A stretch of DNA of 64,000 nucleotides from Ramlibacter cellulosilyticus. Lineage in GTDB: Bacteria > Pseudomonadota > Gammaproteobacteria > Burkholderiales > Burkholderiaceae_C. Below the pieces are notes generated by a model. It was given only the letters and a program-made list of their open reading frames with translations, was not told the DNA's origin and ran no database searches. Of this stretch, positions 51,456 to 61,714 are shown piece after piece. Both the position numbers and the translations under genes were made by a program. Each line of letters opens with the position of its first letter. Position 1 is the first letter of the stretch. The stretch spans positions 36,642 through 100,641 of the forward strand of contig NZ_JACORT010000016.1 in assembly GCF_014297465.1 (NCBI RefSeq), written 5' to 3'.

Positions 51456-54143
51456 ATGGAGGGCGCCGCCGGCTCGCATTGGCATGCTCGCACCGGCGAC
51501 GAGGTGCTCGCCGCCCTGGACAGCCGCAGCCATGGCCTGAGCGCCCCCGAGGCCAGCCGCCGGCTGGCGCTGCACGGGCCCAACGCCCTGCCGCCGCAGC
51601 CGGAGCGCCACCCCCTCGTGCGATTCCTCGCGCAGTTCCACAGCACGCTGATCTACGTGCTGCTCGCGGCCGCCGTGCTCGCCGCCATCCTGGGACACGT
51701 GCTCGATGCGAGCGTGATCGCAGCGGTGGTCGCGGTGAACGCGGTCGTCGGCTTCCTGCAGGAAGGCAAGGCCGAACGGGCGCTGGCCGCGATCCGCAGC
51801 CTGGTGTCGCCGCGCGCGCACGTGCTGCGCGACGGCGAGCGGCTCAGCGTGCCGGTGGCCGACCTGATCCCCGGCGACGTGGTGCTGCTCGAAGCCGGCG
51901 ACCGCGTGCCGGCCGACCTGCGGCTGCTGCGCGCGCGCGGGCTGCTGGTGGACGAGGCACTGCTCACCGGCGAGTCCGTCGCGGCACAGAAGCACGACGC
52001 GCCCGCGGCGCACGACGCCCCGCTGGGCGACCGCCACAGCATGGCGTTCTCCGGGACCCTGGTGGCAGCGGGCCAGGCGAGCGGCGTCGTGGTCGCGACG
52101 GGCGAGCGCACCGAACTCGGCCGCATCGGCAGGCTGCTGTCCTCCGTGGAGGACAACGGCACGCCCCTGCTGCGGCAGGTGGACCGCTTCGGCCGCTTCT
52201 TCGCCCTGTTCGTGCTCGCCGCCTCGGTCGTGCTCCTGCTGTACGCCGTTGCCCTGCGCGGCTGGCCCCTCGTGGACGCGCTGCTGGCCGTGGTGGCGAT
52301 CGCGGTCAGCGTCATCCCCGAAGGCCTGCCCGCCGTGATCACCATCACCCTGGCCATCGGCGTGCAGCGCATGGCGTCGCACAACGCCGTGATCCGGCGG
52401 CTGCCCGCGGTGGAGACACTGGGCGCCACCTCCGTCATCTGCACCGACAAGACCGGCACGCTGACGCGCAACGAGATGGCGGCGCGGCGCGTGCTCGCGC
52501 CGACGCGGACGCTGCTCGCAGAAGGCGAAGGCTACGGCCCGCGCGGCGCCTTGCGCAGCGCGCATGGCGAGGACGACGCGGCGGCGCTGGCCGAAGCACT
52601 GCCCCTGCTGCGCTGCGCCCTGTTGTGCAACGACGCCCGGCTGCAGCAGCGTGGAGCCCAATGGGCGGTCGTCGGCGATCCCATGGAAGGCGCGCTGCTC
52701 GCCCTGGGCGCTCGCGCCGGCCTGGACGCGGAGCACGCGCGCGCCGAGTGGCCGCGCGTGGATGCGATCCCGTTCGATGCCGCGCACCGTTTCATGGCCA
52801 CGCTGCACCGCGGGCCCGGCGGCGAGACCGTGGTGTTCGTCAAGGGGGCGCCCGAGCGCATCCTCGCGATGGCGCAGGTGCCGCCGGCGCAGCTCGCGCG
52901 CTGGGAGCGGGGACTGCACGACGCCGCGTCGGCCGGCGAACGCCTGCTGGGTTTCGGCGCGAAGGAACTGCCGGCGGGACGCGCCCGCCTGGAGTTCGCG
53001 GACCTCGAGCAAGGCGTGTCCTGCCTCGGGCTGGTGGCCTTCCAGGACCCGCCGCGCGAGGAGGCGCTGCAGGCCATCGCCGAGTGCCGCGACGCCGGCA
53101 TCGAGGTCAAGATGATCACCGGCGACCACGCCGCCACGGCGACGGCGATCGCCCGCCAGCTGCATCTCGCGGACGCGCCGCTGGCTCTCACGGGCGCGCA
53201 GCTCGATGCGCTGCCGGCAACGCGCCTCGCGGAACGCGTGCGGGAGGCCCAGGTCTTCGCGCGCACCAGCCCCGAGCACAAGCTGCGCATCGTGCGCGCC
53301 CTGCAGGCGCAAGGCGCGATCGTGGCCATGACCGGCGACGGCGTGAACGACGCGCCTTCGCTCAAGCAGGCGGACGTGGGCGTCGCCATGGGGATCAAGG
53401 GCACGGAGGCGGCCAAGGAGGCGGCGCAGATGGTGCTGCTGGACGACAACTTCGCGTCCATCGTGCACGCGGTGCGCGAGGGACGCACCGTCTACGACAA
53501 CGTGCGCAAGGTGATCGCCTTCACGCTGCCCACGAATGGCGGTGAAGTGCTGGGCCTGATCGTCTGCATCCTGGGCGGCCTCACCTTGCCCATGACCGCG
53601 GCGCAGGTGCTCTGGATCAACCTGGTGACCGAGATCACCCTGGGCCTGTCGCTTGCCTTCGAGCCGGCGGAGCCCGGCGTCATGGCGCGGCCGCCGCGCC
53701 CCGCGCAGGCGCCGCTGGTGTCCGGCTTCATGCTGTGGCGCATCGTGCTGGTGTCGGTGCTGTTCGCCGCCGCCACGCTCGCGCTGCTGCAAGGCATGCT
53801 GGCAAGCGGCGAAAGCCTCGAGGCTGCGCGCACCCTGGTCGTGAATGCGCTCGTCGCGATGGAGATCGGCTACCTGTTCAGCGTGCGCTTCCTCGCCGGC
53901 CGCTCGCTCACGTGGCGCGGCGCGATGGGCACGCCGGCCGTGCTCTGGGCCATCGGCGTGCTCGCCGTGGTGCAGCTCGCGTTGACCTACGTGCCCGTCA
54001 TGAACCGGCTGTTCGGCACGGCGCCCCTCTCGGCCGGGCAGATGGCCGTGGCCGTGGCCACCGGGGCGGTGCTGATGCTCGTGCTGGAGGCGGAGAAAGC
54101 GTTGCTGCGGCGCGTGCGGCCGTCACTGATCCAGTCCGCGTAG
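51456..54143 (+). CDS. P-type (PII) cation-transporting ATPase
   Basis: 895 residues with an N-terminal cation-ATPase domain (TGDEVLAALDSRSHGLS). The phosphatase motif LLTGES, transport motif SVIPEGLPAVITIT, phosphorylation site DKTGTLT and hinge MTGDGVNDAPSLKQADVG are all intact; about ten spans. The PEGLPA span-4 motif places it in the PII group that moves calcium, or sodium/potassium in some bacteria. It begins 13 bases after rlhA but has no clear functional tie. A degenerate family A repeat follows. Confidence 0.93.
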   Translation: MEGAAGSHWHARTGDEVLAALDSRSHGLSAPEASRRLALHGPNALPPQPERHPLVRFLAQFHSTLIYVLLAAAVLAAILGHVLDASVIAAVVAVNAVVGFLQEGKAERALAAIRSLVSPRAHVLRDGERLSVPVADLIPGDVVLLEAGDRVPADLRLLRARGLLVDEALLTGESVAAQKHDAPAAHDAPLGDRHSMAFSGTLVAAGQASGVVVATGERTELGRIGRLLSSVEDNGTPLLRQVDRFGRFFALFVLAASVVLLLYAVALRGWPLVDALLAVVAIAVSVIPEGLPAVITITLAIGVQRMASHNAVIRRLPAVETLGATSVICTDKTGTLTRNEMAARRVLAPTRTLLAEGEGYGPRGALRSAHGEDDAAALAEALPLLRCALLCNDARLQQRGAQWAVVGDPMEGALLALGARAGLDAEHARAEWPRVDAIPFDAAHRFMATLHRGPGGETVVFVKGAPERILAMAQVPPAQLARWERGLHDAASAGERLLGFGAKELPAGRARLEFADLEQGVSCLGLVAFQDPPREEALQAIAECRDAGIEVKMITGDHAATATAIARQLHLADAPLALTGAQLDALPATRLAERVREAQVFARTSPEHKLRIVRALQAQGAIVAMTGDGVNDAPSLKQADVGVAMGIKGTEAAKEAAQMVLLDDNFASIVHAVREGRTVYDNVRKVIAFTLPTNGGEVLGLIVCILGGLTLPMTAAQVLWINLVTEITLGLSLAFEPAEPGVMARPPRPAQAPLVSGFMLWRIVLVSVLFAAATLALLQGMLASGESLEAARTLVVNALVAMEIGYLFSVRFLAGRSLTWRGAMGTPAVLWAIGVLAVVQLALTYVPVMNRLFGTAPLSAGQMAVAVATGAVLMLVLEAEKALLRRVRPSLIQSA

Positions 54144-54176
54144 GCTGGCGGTGAGCGGAAGCGGACCCCAGCGATC
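54140..54176. repeat. Degenerate copy of palindromic repeat family A
   Basis: GTAGGCTGG...CCCCAGCGATC keeps both ends of the family A unit, but the centre has changed (CGGTGAGCGGAAGCGGA). It spans the ends of the convergent ATPase and purL genes and can still form a hairpin. Confidence 0.6.
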
Positions 54177-57100
54177 TAGCCCACCCAGCGCCGCGCGTTG
54201 TGCCAGATCTGCATCCAGGGGCTGGGGGCCGAGCGGTCGCCCGACGTCCACGACATCTGGATGTTGCGGAACACGCGTTCCGGGTGCGGCATCAGCGCCG
54301 TGAAGCGGCCGTCCGCCGTCGTCACCGCGGTCAGGCCGCCGGCGCCGCCGTTCGGGTTGAACGGGTAGCGCTCCGTCGGCTGGCCGTGGTTGTCCACGAA
54401 GCGCATCGCGCGGATCACCTTGCCCGCGTCCCCGCGGTGCGCGAAGTTCGGGTAGCCCTCGCCGTGCGCTACCGCGATGGGCAGGCGCGCGCCGGCCATG
54501 CCCTGGAAGAACAGGCTGGGCGACTCCAGCACCTCCACCATCGCCAGGCGCGCCTCGAAGCGTTCGCTGCGGTTGGTGGTGAAGCGCGGCCACGCCTCGG
54601 CGCCGGGGATGATGTCCGCCAGCTCGGCAAACATCTGGCAGCCGTTGCACACGCCCAGCCCGAAGGTGTCCGTGCGCGCGAAGAAGTCGCGGAACTGCTG
54701 CGCGAGCACCGGGTGGAAGGTGATGCTGCGCGCCCAGCCGATGCCGGCGCCCAGCGTGTCGCCGTAGCTGAAGCCGCCGCAGGCGACGACGCCGCGGAAG
54801 GACTTCAGGTCGTGGCGGCCCGCCTGCAGGTCGGTCATGTGCACGTCGACGGCGTCGAAGCCGGCTTGCGTGAAGGCGTAGGCCATCTCGACGTGCGAGT
54901 TGACACCCTGCTCGCGGAGGATGGCGACCCTGGGTCGCGACTTGCTGACCGCGGGTGCGGCGAGCTGGAAGTCCGCCGGCAGGTGCACGTGCAGCCCCGG
55001 GTCCGCCGGATCGCCCGCCGCCGCATGTTCGCTGTCCGCGCAGGCCGGGTTGTCGCGCTGCTGGCAGATCTTCCAGCTCACGCTGTCCCACACCTGGTGG
55101 AGGTCGGCGAGCTTCGCGCTGAACACGGTTTTCGTGTCGCGCCAGACCTGCACCTCGCCCTTGCCCACGTCGATGGCGGAGGCGGCAGGCCGCGTCGTGC
55201 CGACGAAATGCGCGTGGCGCGACAGGCCGTTCGCGCGCAGGACCTGCATCACGTCGTTGCGCTCGGACGTGCGCACCTGCAGCACGACGCCGAGTTCCTC
55301 GTTGAAGAGCGCCTTGAGCGTCAGCTCCTCGCGGCGCGCGCCGACCTGGCTGGCCCAGTTCTTGGCGTCGCCGTATTCGGCACGGCTGTCGCTGATGCCG
55401 TCGCCTTCGGTGACCAGCAGGTCCACGTTCAGCGCCACGCCCACCTGGCCCGCGAAGGCCATCTCGCAGGCGGCGGCGAACAGGCCGCCGTCGCTGCGGT
55501 CGTGGTAGGCGAGGATCCTGCCGTCCTTGCGCAAGGCGTTCACCGCCTCGACCAGGCGCACCAGGTCCTGCGGATCGTCCAGGTCCGGCACCTCGCCGCC
55601 CGGCTGCTCCAGCACCTGGGCCAGGATGCTGCCGCCCATGCGGTTGCGCCCCTTGCCGAGGTCCACGAGCACCAGCGTGGTGTCCTCGTCGCGCTGCAGC
55701 TGCGGCGTCAGCGTTGCGCGCACATCGTCCACGCTCGCGAAGGCGCTCACGATCAGGCTGACCGGCGAGGTCACCTTCTTCAGCGCACCGCCATCGCTCC
55801 ACTGCGTGCGCATGGACAGGCTGTCCTTGCCCACGGGGATCGAGACGCCCAGTTGCGGGCACAGCTCGAGGCCCACGGCGCGCACGGTGTCGTACAGCGC
55901 CGCGTCCTCGCCCGCTTCGCCGCAGGCCGCCATCCAGTTGGCGGACAGCTTCACGCGGGACAGTTCGATCGGCGCGGCCAGCAGGTTGGTGATGGCCTCG
56001 GCCACGGCCATGCGGCCGGAGGCGGGCCCGTCGACGGACGCGAGCGGCGTGCGCTCGCCCATGCTCATCGCCTCGCCGGCGAAGCCCCGGTAGTCGGCCA
56101 GCGTGACGGCGCAGTCCGCCACCGGCACCTGCCACGGCCCGACCATCTGGTCGCGGTGCGTGAGGCCGCCCACCGTGCGGTCGCCGATGGTGACGAGGAA
56201 GCGCTTGGACGCCACCGTGGGATGGCTGAGGATGCGGATCACCGCGTCCTGCAGGGCCACGCCGGTGAGGTCCAGCGGCGGCACCTCGCGCGCGACGCGC
56301 TGCACGTCGCGGTGCATGCGCGGCGGCTTGCCCAGGAGCACGTCCATCGGCATGTCCACCGGCGTGTCGGCGCCCTCGTCGGCCACGATCAACTGGCGCT
56401 GCTCCGTCGCGACGCCGACCACCGCGAACGGGCAGCGCTCACGCTCGCAGAAGGCGCGGAACTGCTCCAGCGACCCGGGCGCGATCGCCAGGACGTAGCG
56501 CTCCTGGCTCTCGTTGCACCAGATCTCCTTCGGCGCCAGGCCGGTTTCCTCCAGCGGCACCTTGCGCAGGTCGAAGCGCGCGCCGCGGCCGGCGTCGTTG
56601 GTGAGCTCGGGGAAGGCGTTGGACAGGCCGCCCGCGCCCACGTCGTGGATCGCCAGCACCGGGTTGCGTTCGCCCAGCGACCAGCAGGCGTTGATCACCT
56701 CCTGCGCCCGGCGCTCGATCTCGGGGTTGCCGCGCTGCACGGAGTCGAAGTCCAGGTCGGCGGTGTTGGTGCCGGTGGCCATCGACGAAGCGGCGCCGCC
56801 GCCCATGCCGATGCGCATGCCCGGCCCGCCCAGTTGCACCAGCAAGGTGCCCGGCGGGAAGGGGATCTTGTGCGTCAGGCCGGCATCGATGGAACCGATG
56901 CCGCCCGCGATCATGACCGGCTTGTGGTACCCGCGGTCCACGCCGGCCACGTGCTGCTCGTACTCGCGGAAGTAGCCGAGCAGGTTCGGCCGGCCGAACT
57001 CGTTGTTGAACGCAGCGCCGCCCAGCGGGCCCTCGGTCATGATCTGCAGCGGGCTGGCGATGTGCTCCGGCTTGCCGAACTTCGCGCCCCACAGCTTCGA

Positions 57101-58135
57101 CACCGTGAAGCCGGTGAGGCCCGCCTTGGGCTTCGCACCGCGGCCGGTGGCGCCCTCGTCGCGGATCTCGCCGCCGGCGCCGGTGGAGGCGCCGGGAAAC
57201 GGCGAGATCGCCGTCGGGTGGTTGTGCGTCTCCACCTTCATCAGCACGTGGTGGGTCGCCTGCGCGCCGGCGTACAGGCCGCCTGCTCCGGGCACGAAGC
57301 GCTCCACCGCGTGACCTTCCATCACCGCCGCGTTGTCGGCGTAGGCGACGATGGTGTGCTGCGGGTGCGTCCGGTGCGTGTGCCGGATCATCCCGAACAT
57401 GCTCTGGTCCTGCGGCACGCCGTCGATGGTGAAGCCGGCGTTGAAGATCTTGTGCCGGCAGTGCTCGCTGTTCGCCTGCGCGAACATCATCAGCTCCACG
57501 TCGGTCGGGTTGCGCCCCAGCCCGGTGAAGGCCTGCACCAGGTACTCGATCTCGTCCTCGGCCAGCGCCAGGCCGAAGCGGCGGTTGGCGTCTTCCAGCG
57601 CGTCGCGGCCGCCGCGCAGCACGTCCACGTGCTCCATGGGCTGCGGCTGCAGTTCGGTGAAGAGCCGGTGCGCCTCGGCGACACTGGCCACCACGCTCTC
57701 GGTCATGCGGTCGTGCAGCAGCGCGGCCACGGCGGCGAGCTGGGCGGGCTCGAGCGACGCCTTGCCGCCCAGCCAGCCGCTTGCCATCTGCAGCCGGTAT
57801 TCCACGGCCCGCTCGATGCGGCGCACGGAGAGGCCGCAGTTGTGGGCGATGTCGGTGGCCTTGGAAGCCCACGGCGAGACGGTGCCGAAGCGCGGCGTCA
57901 CCACGAGCAGGGGGCCGTCCGCGGGGCCGTCGTACGGTTCGCCATAGGTCAGCAGTGCCGCGAGGCGCTCGCGTTCCGCGGCCGAGGGCGCGTGGTCGCT
58001 CGCGACGAGGTGCACGTAGCGTGCGGCGATGCCGGCGATCTTGGGATGCACCGCCGCCAGGCGCGGCAGGAGTTGCTGGATCCGGAAGCCGCTGAGGGCC
58101 TGACCGCCCTCGAACTCGGTGATGTGCAGGGACAC
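54176..58135 (-). CDS. purL: Phosphoribosylformylglycinamidine synthase (long single-chain form)
   Basis: 1319 residues from a GTG start, the length of the one-chain proteobacterial enzyme. A PurS-like N-terminus and linker are followed by two AIRS-type domains (HNHPTAISPFPGASTG; GGGAASSM; PVGKDSLSM) and a C-terminal glutamine amidotransferase with the nucleophile Cys in GVCNGCQM and AHGEGY (His). It converts FGAR and glutamine to FGAM in purine synthesis. It is transcribed alone and diverges from map. Confidence 0.97.
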   Translation of the reverse strand: MSLHITEFEGGQALSGFRIQQLLPRLAAVHPKIAGIAARYVHLVASDHAPSAAERERLAALLTYGEPYDGPADGPLLVVTPRFGTVSPWASKATDIAHNCGLSVRRIERAVEYRLQMASGWLGGKASLEPAQLAAVAALLHDRMTESVVASVAEAHRLFTELQPQPMEHVDVLRGGRDALEDANRRFGLALAEDEIEYLVQAFTGLGRNPTDVELMMFAQANSEHCRHKIFNAGFTIDGVPQDQSMFGMIRHTHRTHPQHTIVAYADNAAVMEGHAVERFVPGAGGLYAGAQATHHVLMKVETHNHPTAISPFPGASTGAGGEIRDEGATGRGAKPKAGLTGFTVSKLWGAKFGKPEHIASPLQIMTEGPLGGAAFNNEFGRPNLLGYFREYEQHVAGVDRGYHKPVMIAGGIGSIDAGLTHKIPFPPGTLLVQLGGPGMRIGMGGGAASSMATGTNTADLDFDSVQRGNPEIERRAQEVINACWSLGERNPVLAIHDVGAGGLSNAFPELTNDAGRGARFDLRKVPLEETGLAPKEIWCNESQERYVLAIAPGSLEQFRAFCERERCPFAVVGVATEQRQLIVADEGADTPVDMPMDVLLGKPPRMHRDVQRVAREVPPLDLTGVALQDAVIRILSHPTVASKRFLVTIGDRTVGGLTHRDQMVGPWQVPVADCAVTLADYRGFAGEAMSMGERTPLASVDGPASGRMAVAEAITNLLAAPIELSRVKLSANWMAACGEAGEDAALYDTVRAVGLELCPQLGVSIPVGKDSLSMRTQWSDGGALKKVTSPVSLIVSAFASVDDVRATLTPQLQRDEDTTLVLVDLGKGRNRMGGSILAQVLEQPGGEVPDLDDPQDLVRLVEAVNALRKDGRILAYHDRSDGGLFAAACEMAFAGQVGVALNVDLLVTEGDGISDSRAEYGDAKNWASQVGARREELTLKALFNEELGVVLQVRTSERNDVMQVLRANGLSRHAHFVGTTRPAASAIDVGKGEVQVWRDTKTVFSAKLADLHQVWDSVSWKICQQRDNPACADSEHAAAGDPADPGLHVHLPADFQLAAPAVSKSRPRVAILREQGVNSHVEMAYAFTQAGFDAVDVHMTDLQAGRHDLKSFRGVVACGGFSYGDTLGAGIGWARSITFHPVLAQQFRDFFARTDTFGLGVCNGCQMFAELADIIPGAEAWPRFTTNRSERFEARLAMVEVLESPSLFFQGMAGARLPIAVAHGEGYPNFAHRGDAGKVIRAMRFVDNHGQPTERYPFNPNGGAGGLTAVTTADGRFTALMPHPERVFRNIQMSWTSGDRSAPSPWMQIWHNARRWVG

Positions 58136-58231
58136 TTGGGTGGAGCCTGTCTGGGGAGAGTGGAACCTGGCCGCCGCTGACTGGGGCGGGAGGAACCCGG
58201 CATTCTACCTGCGGGGGATTCCCCCCTCTGG

Positions 58232-58237
58232 GATAAT
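58232..58237 (+). promoter_or_regulatory. Candidate -10 box of map
   Basis: GATAAT, seven bases before the map ATG, the same arrangement as for ygfZ. Transcription would begin at about the start codon. A GGGGGATTCCCCCC hairpin lies just upstream. No clear -35 box. Confidence 0.35.
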
Positions 58238-58244
58238 CCCGGGC

Positions 58245-59048
58245 ATGGGCATCACGATCAAAGACCAACAAGAGATCCAGGGAATGCGCACGGCGTGCCG
58301 CCTGGCCGCCGAGGTGCTGGACCACCTCACGCCCTTCATCAAGCCCGGCATCACCACCCGCGAGATCGACCGCATCGCGGCCGAGTACATGAAGAAGCAG
58401 GGCACGACGTCCGCCACCCTCGGCTACCAGCCCGCCGGCTACCCGCCCTACCCCGCGTCGCTGTGCACCTCGGTCAACCACGTCGTGTGCCACGGCATCC
58501 CCAACGACAAGCCGCTCAAGAAGGGCGACATCGTCAACGTGGACGTCACCGTCATCAAGGACGGCTGGTACGGCGACACGAGCCGCATGTTCGTCATCGG
58601 CGAGGCCTCCATCGCCGCGAAGCGCCTGGTGCAGCTCACCTACGAGGCGATGTGGCACGGCATCGTGCAGGTGAAGCCGGGCGTGCGCCTCGGCGACATC
58701 GGCTGGGCCATCCAGAAGTTCGCCGAGAGCAACGGCTTCTCGGTGGTGCGCGAGTTCTGCGGCCACGGCATCGGCCGCAACTTCCACGAGGAGCCGCAGG
58801 TGCTGCACTACGGCAAGCCCGGCACGCTGGAGGAACTGGTGCCCGGCATGACCTTCACCATCGAACCCATGATCAACGCCGGCCGCCGGGACGTGAAGGA
58901 ATTCGGCAACGACGGCTGGACCATCGTGACCAAGGACCACTCGCTGTCGGCGCAGTGGGAACACACCGTGCTGGTCACCGAGAGCGGCTACGAGGTGCTG
59001 ACCCTGTCCGAAGGCAGCCCGACGCCGCCGCCCTTCGTGAAGGCCTGA
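58245..59048 (+). CDS. map: Type I methionine aminopeptidase
   Basis: 267 residues. SVNHVVCHGIPND, VNVDVTVIKDGWYGDTSRMF (two Asp ligands), CGHGIGRNFHEEP (His), FTIEPMIN (Glu) and QWEHTVLVT (Glu) give the full dinuclear metal site. It removes the start Met from new proteins. Its stop shares one base with the glnD ATG (TGATG). Confidence 0.97.
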   Translation: MGITIKDQQEIQGMRTACRLAAEVLDHLTPFIKPGITTREIDRIAAEYMKKQGTTSATLGYQPAGYPPYPASLCTSVNHVVCHGIPNDKPLKKGDIVNVDVTVIKDGWYGDTSRMFVIGEASIAAKRLVQLTYEAMWHGIVQVKPGVRLGDIGWAIQKFAESNGFSVVREFCGHGIGRNFHEEPQVLHYGKPGTLEELVPGMTFTIEPMINAGRRDVKEFGNDGWTIVTKDHSLSAQWEHTVLVTESGYEVLTLSEGSPTPPPFVKA

Positions 59049-61675
59049 TGGGCGCCGCGGCCGTTCTCCAACCGGAACCGGCCGCCGGCAACACGGCCGG
59101 CATCCGCGACGGCTACAAGGCCCGCAAGTCGCAGCTGCTCGCCTCGCTGCAGTCGGACGGCGGCTCCACGCGCACCATCAAGGGCCTGCTGCAGGCGCTC
59201 TCCGACGCAGCCGACGACGCGCTGCGCGGCCTGTGGCAGGCGGCCGGCCTCCCGGCCGGCATCGCCCTCGTCGCCGTCGGCGGCTTCGGGCGCGGCGAAC
59301 TCTTCCCCCATTCCGACGTCGACGTCCTGCTGCTGATGCCCGACGGCGTCTCCTGCGCCGACGACCCGGCCCTGACGCAGCGCGTCGAGACCTTCATCGG
59401 CAGCTGCTGGGACGCCGGGCTGGAGATCGGCTCCAGCGTGCGCACCGTCGACGAGTGCCTGGCCCAGGCGGCCGGCGACGTGACGGTGCAGACCTCCCTG
59501 CTCGAGTCGCGCCTGGTCACCGGCTCGCGCAAGCTGTTCACGGCCTTCCGCGAACGCTTCCGCGCTCAGGTCGACCCGCGCGCCTTCTTCACGGCCAAGA
59601 CGCTGGAGATGCGCCAGCGTCACACCAAGTTCGAGAACACCCCGTACGCGCTGGAGCCGAACTGCAAGGAGTCGCCCGGCGGGCTGCGCGACCTGCAGGT
59701 GGTGCTCTGGGTAGCCAACGCCGCGGGCTTCGGCAGGAGCTGGGACGAGCTCGCGCGCCGCGGCCTGGCCACGGCCTTCGAGGCGCGCCAGATCAAGCGC
59801 AACGAAGCCCTGCTCTCCACGATCCGCGCGCGGCTGCACGTCGTGGCCGGCCGCCGCGAGGACCGCCTGGTCTTCGACCTGCAGAACGCGGTGGCGGAAT
59901 CGTTCGGCTACACCACCGTGATGCGCACCGACGGACGCATCGTGGCCCGCGCCAGCGAGCGCCTGATGAAGCGCTACTACTGGGCGGCGAAGGCGGTGGC
60001 GCAGCTGAACCAGATCCTGCTGCTCAACATCGAGGAGCGGCTGGTCCCCGCCGCCGCGGAAGCGCGCACCATCAACGAGCGCTTCTCCGAGAAGGCGGGA
60101 ATGATCGAGGTCGCCAGCGACGACCTGTACCTGAGGAACCCCCGCGCCATCCTCGAGACCTTCCTGCTGTACCAGGTCACGCCGGGCATCAAGGGCCTCT
60201 CCGCCCGCACGCTGCGCGCGCTGTACAACGCGCGCAAGGTCATGGACGGCAACTTCCGCAACGACCCGGAGAACCACGCGACCTTCCGCGCCATGCTGAT
60301 GCAGCCGCGCGGCATCACGCACGCCTTGCGGCTGATGAACCAGACCTCGGTGCTGGGGCGCTACCTCTGGGTCTTCCGGCGCATCGTCGGCCAGATGCAG
60401 CACGACCTGTTCCACGTGTACACCGTGGACCAGCACATCCTGATGGTGCTGCGCAACGTGCGCCGCTTCTTCATGGCGGAGCACGCCCACGAGTACCCGT
60501 TCTGCTCGCAGCTCGCGGCCGGCTGGGACAAGCCCTACATCCTGTACACGGCGGCGCTGTTCCACGACATCGCCAAGGGCCGCGGCGGCGACCACTCGGA
60601 CCTGGGTGCCCGGGAGGTGCGGCGCTTCTGCCGGCAGCATGCGATCGACCCGGAAGACTGCAGGCTGATCGAGTTCCTGGTGCGGGAACACCTCCTCATG
60701 AGCCGCGTGGCGCAGAAGGAGGACCTCGGCGATCCCGAGGTGATCCGCAATTTCGCGAAGCGCGTGGGCAACGAGCGCTACCTGACCGCGCTGTACCTGC
60801 TGACCGTGGCCGACATCCGTGGCACCAGCCCGAAGGTGTGGAACGCCTGGAAGGGCAAGCTGCTGGAAGACCTCTATCGCTACGGCCTGCGGGCGCTGGG
60901 CGGCGGCGCGCCCGACCCGAAGGCGGAGATCGAGACGCGCAAGCGCGAGGCGCTGGTGCAGCTGCAGCTCTTCGCCCTGCCCTTCGAGGCGCACAAGAAG
61001 CTGTGGGACACATTGGACGTCGGCTACTTCATGCGGCACGAGGCGGGCGACATCGCGTGGCACACGCGCCACGTGTCGCGCCACGTCGGCACGGCCAAGG
61101 TGATCGTGCGGGCGCGCATCTCGCCCGTCGGCGAAGGCCTGCAGGTGCTGGTCTACACGAAGGACCAGCCCGACCTGTTCGCGCGCATCTGCGGCTACTT
61201 CGACCAGGCCGGCTTCAGCATCCTGGACGCCAAGATCCACACGGCCACCAACGGCTACGCGCTCGACACCTTCCAGGTGGTGACGGCCATGATGCCGGAC
61301 CACTACCGCGAGCTGTGCAGCATGGTGGAATCCGGACTCGCCCACACCATTGCCGCCGCGGGCCCGCTGCCGGCGCCGAGCCGGGGACGCGTGTCGCGGC
61401 GGGTCAAGAGCTTCCCGATCCCGCCGCGCGTGGACCTGCGTCCCGACGAGCGCGCGCAGCACTGGCTGCTGTCCATCTCCGCCAGCGACCGCGTGGGCCT
61501 GCTGTACTCGATCGCACGCGTGCTGGCGCGCCACAAGCTGAACCTGCAGCTCGCCAAGGTGAGCACGCTCGGCGAACGGGTGGAAGACACCTTCCTGATC
61601 GACGGGCCGGAGTTGCAGCAAAACCGCAGGCAGCTCGAAATCGAGACCGAATTGCTCGAAGCCGTTTCGGGCTGA
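59048..61675 (+). CDS. glnD: Bifunctional PII uridylyltransferase / uridylyl-removing enzyme
   Basis: 875 residues. The nucleotidyltransferase motif GGFGRGELFPHSDVDVLLL is at about 78-96. An HD domain (ALFHDIAKGRGGDHS) removes UMP, and two C-terminal ACT domains bind glutamine (VYTKDQPDLFARICGYF; ISASDRVGLLYSIARVL). GlnD sets the uridylylation state of PII and so nitrogen control. The start is coupled to map. Confidence 0.97.
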   Translation: MGAAAVLQPEPAAGNTAGIRDGYKARKSQLLASLQSDGGSTRTIKGLLQALSDAADDALRGLWQAAGLPAGIALVAVGGFGRGELFPHSDVDVLLLMPDGVSCADDPALTQRVETFIGSCWDAGLEIGSSVRTVDECLAQAAGDVTVQTSLLESRLVTGSRKLFTAFRERFRAQVDPRAFFTAKTLEMRQRHTKFENTPYALEPNCKESPGGLRDLQVVLWVANAAGFGRSWDELARRGLATAFEARQIKRNEALLSTIRARLHVVAGRREDRLVFDLQNAVAESFGYTTVMRTDGRIVARASERLMKRYYWAAKAVAQLNQILLLNIEERLVPAAAEARTINERFSEKAGMIEVASDDLYLRNPRAILETFLLYQVTPGIKGLSARTLRALYNARKVMDGNFRNDPENHATFRAMLMQPRGITHALRLMNQTSVLGRYLWVFRRIVGQMQHDLFHVYTVDQHILMVLRNVRRFFMAEHAHEYPFCSQLAAGWDKPYILYTAALFHDIAKGRGGDHSDLGAREVRRFCRQHAIDPEDCRLIEFLVREHLLMSRVAQKEDLGDPEVIRNFAKRVGNERYLTALYLLTVADIRGTSPKVWNAWKGKLLEDLYRYGLRALGGGAPDPKAEIETRKREALVQLQLFALPFEAHKKLWDTLDVGYFMRHEAGDIAWHTRHVSRHVGTAKVIVRARISPVGEGLQVLVYTKDQPDLFARICGYFDQAGFSILDAKIHTATNGYALDTFQVVTAMMPDHYRELCSMVESGLAHTIAAAGPLPAPSRGRVSRRVKSFPIPPRVDLRPDERAQHWLLSISASDRVGLLYSIARVLARHKLNLQLAKVSTLGERVEDTFLIDGPELQQNRRQLEIETELLEAVSG

Positions 61676-61714
61676 ACGCGTCCTTCCGCAGAATGGCAGC
61701 GGAGGAGGATCCGC

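Noticed and set aside
54200..58180. Open frame of more than 1300 codons on the strand opposite purL
   Set aside because: Antisense open frames are expected at 69% GC. The translation is His/Arg/Val/Ala-rich without motifs, and purL is beyond doubt.
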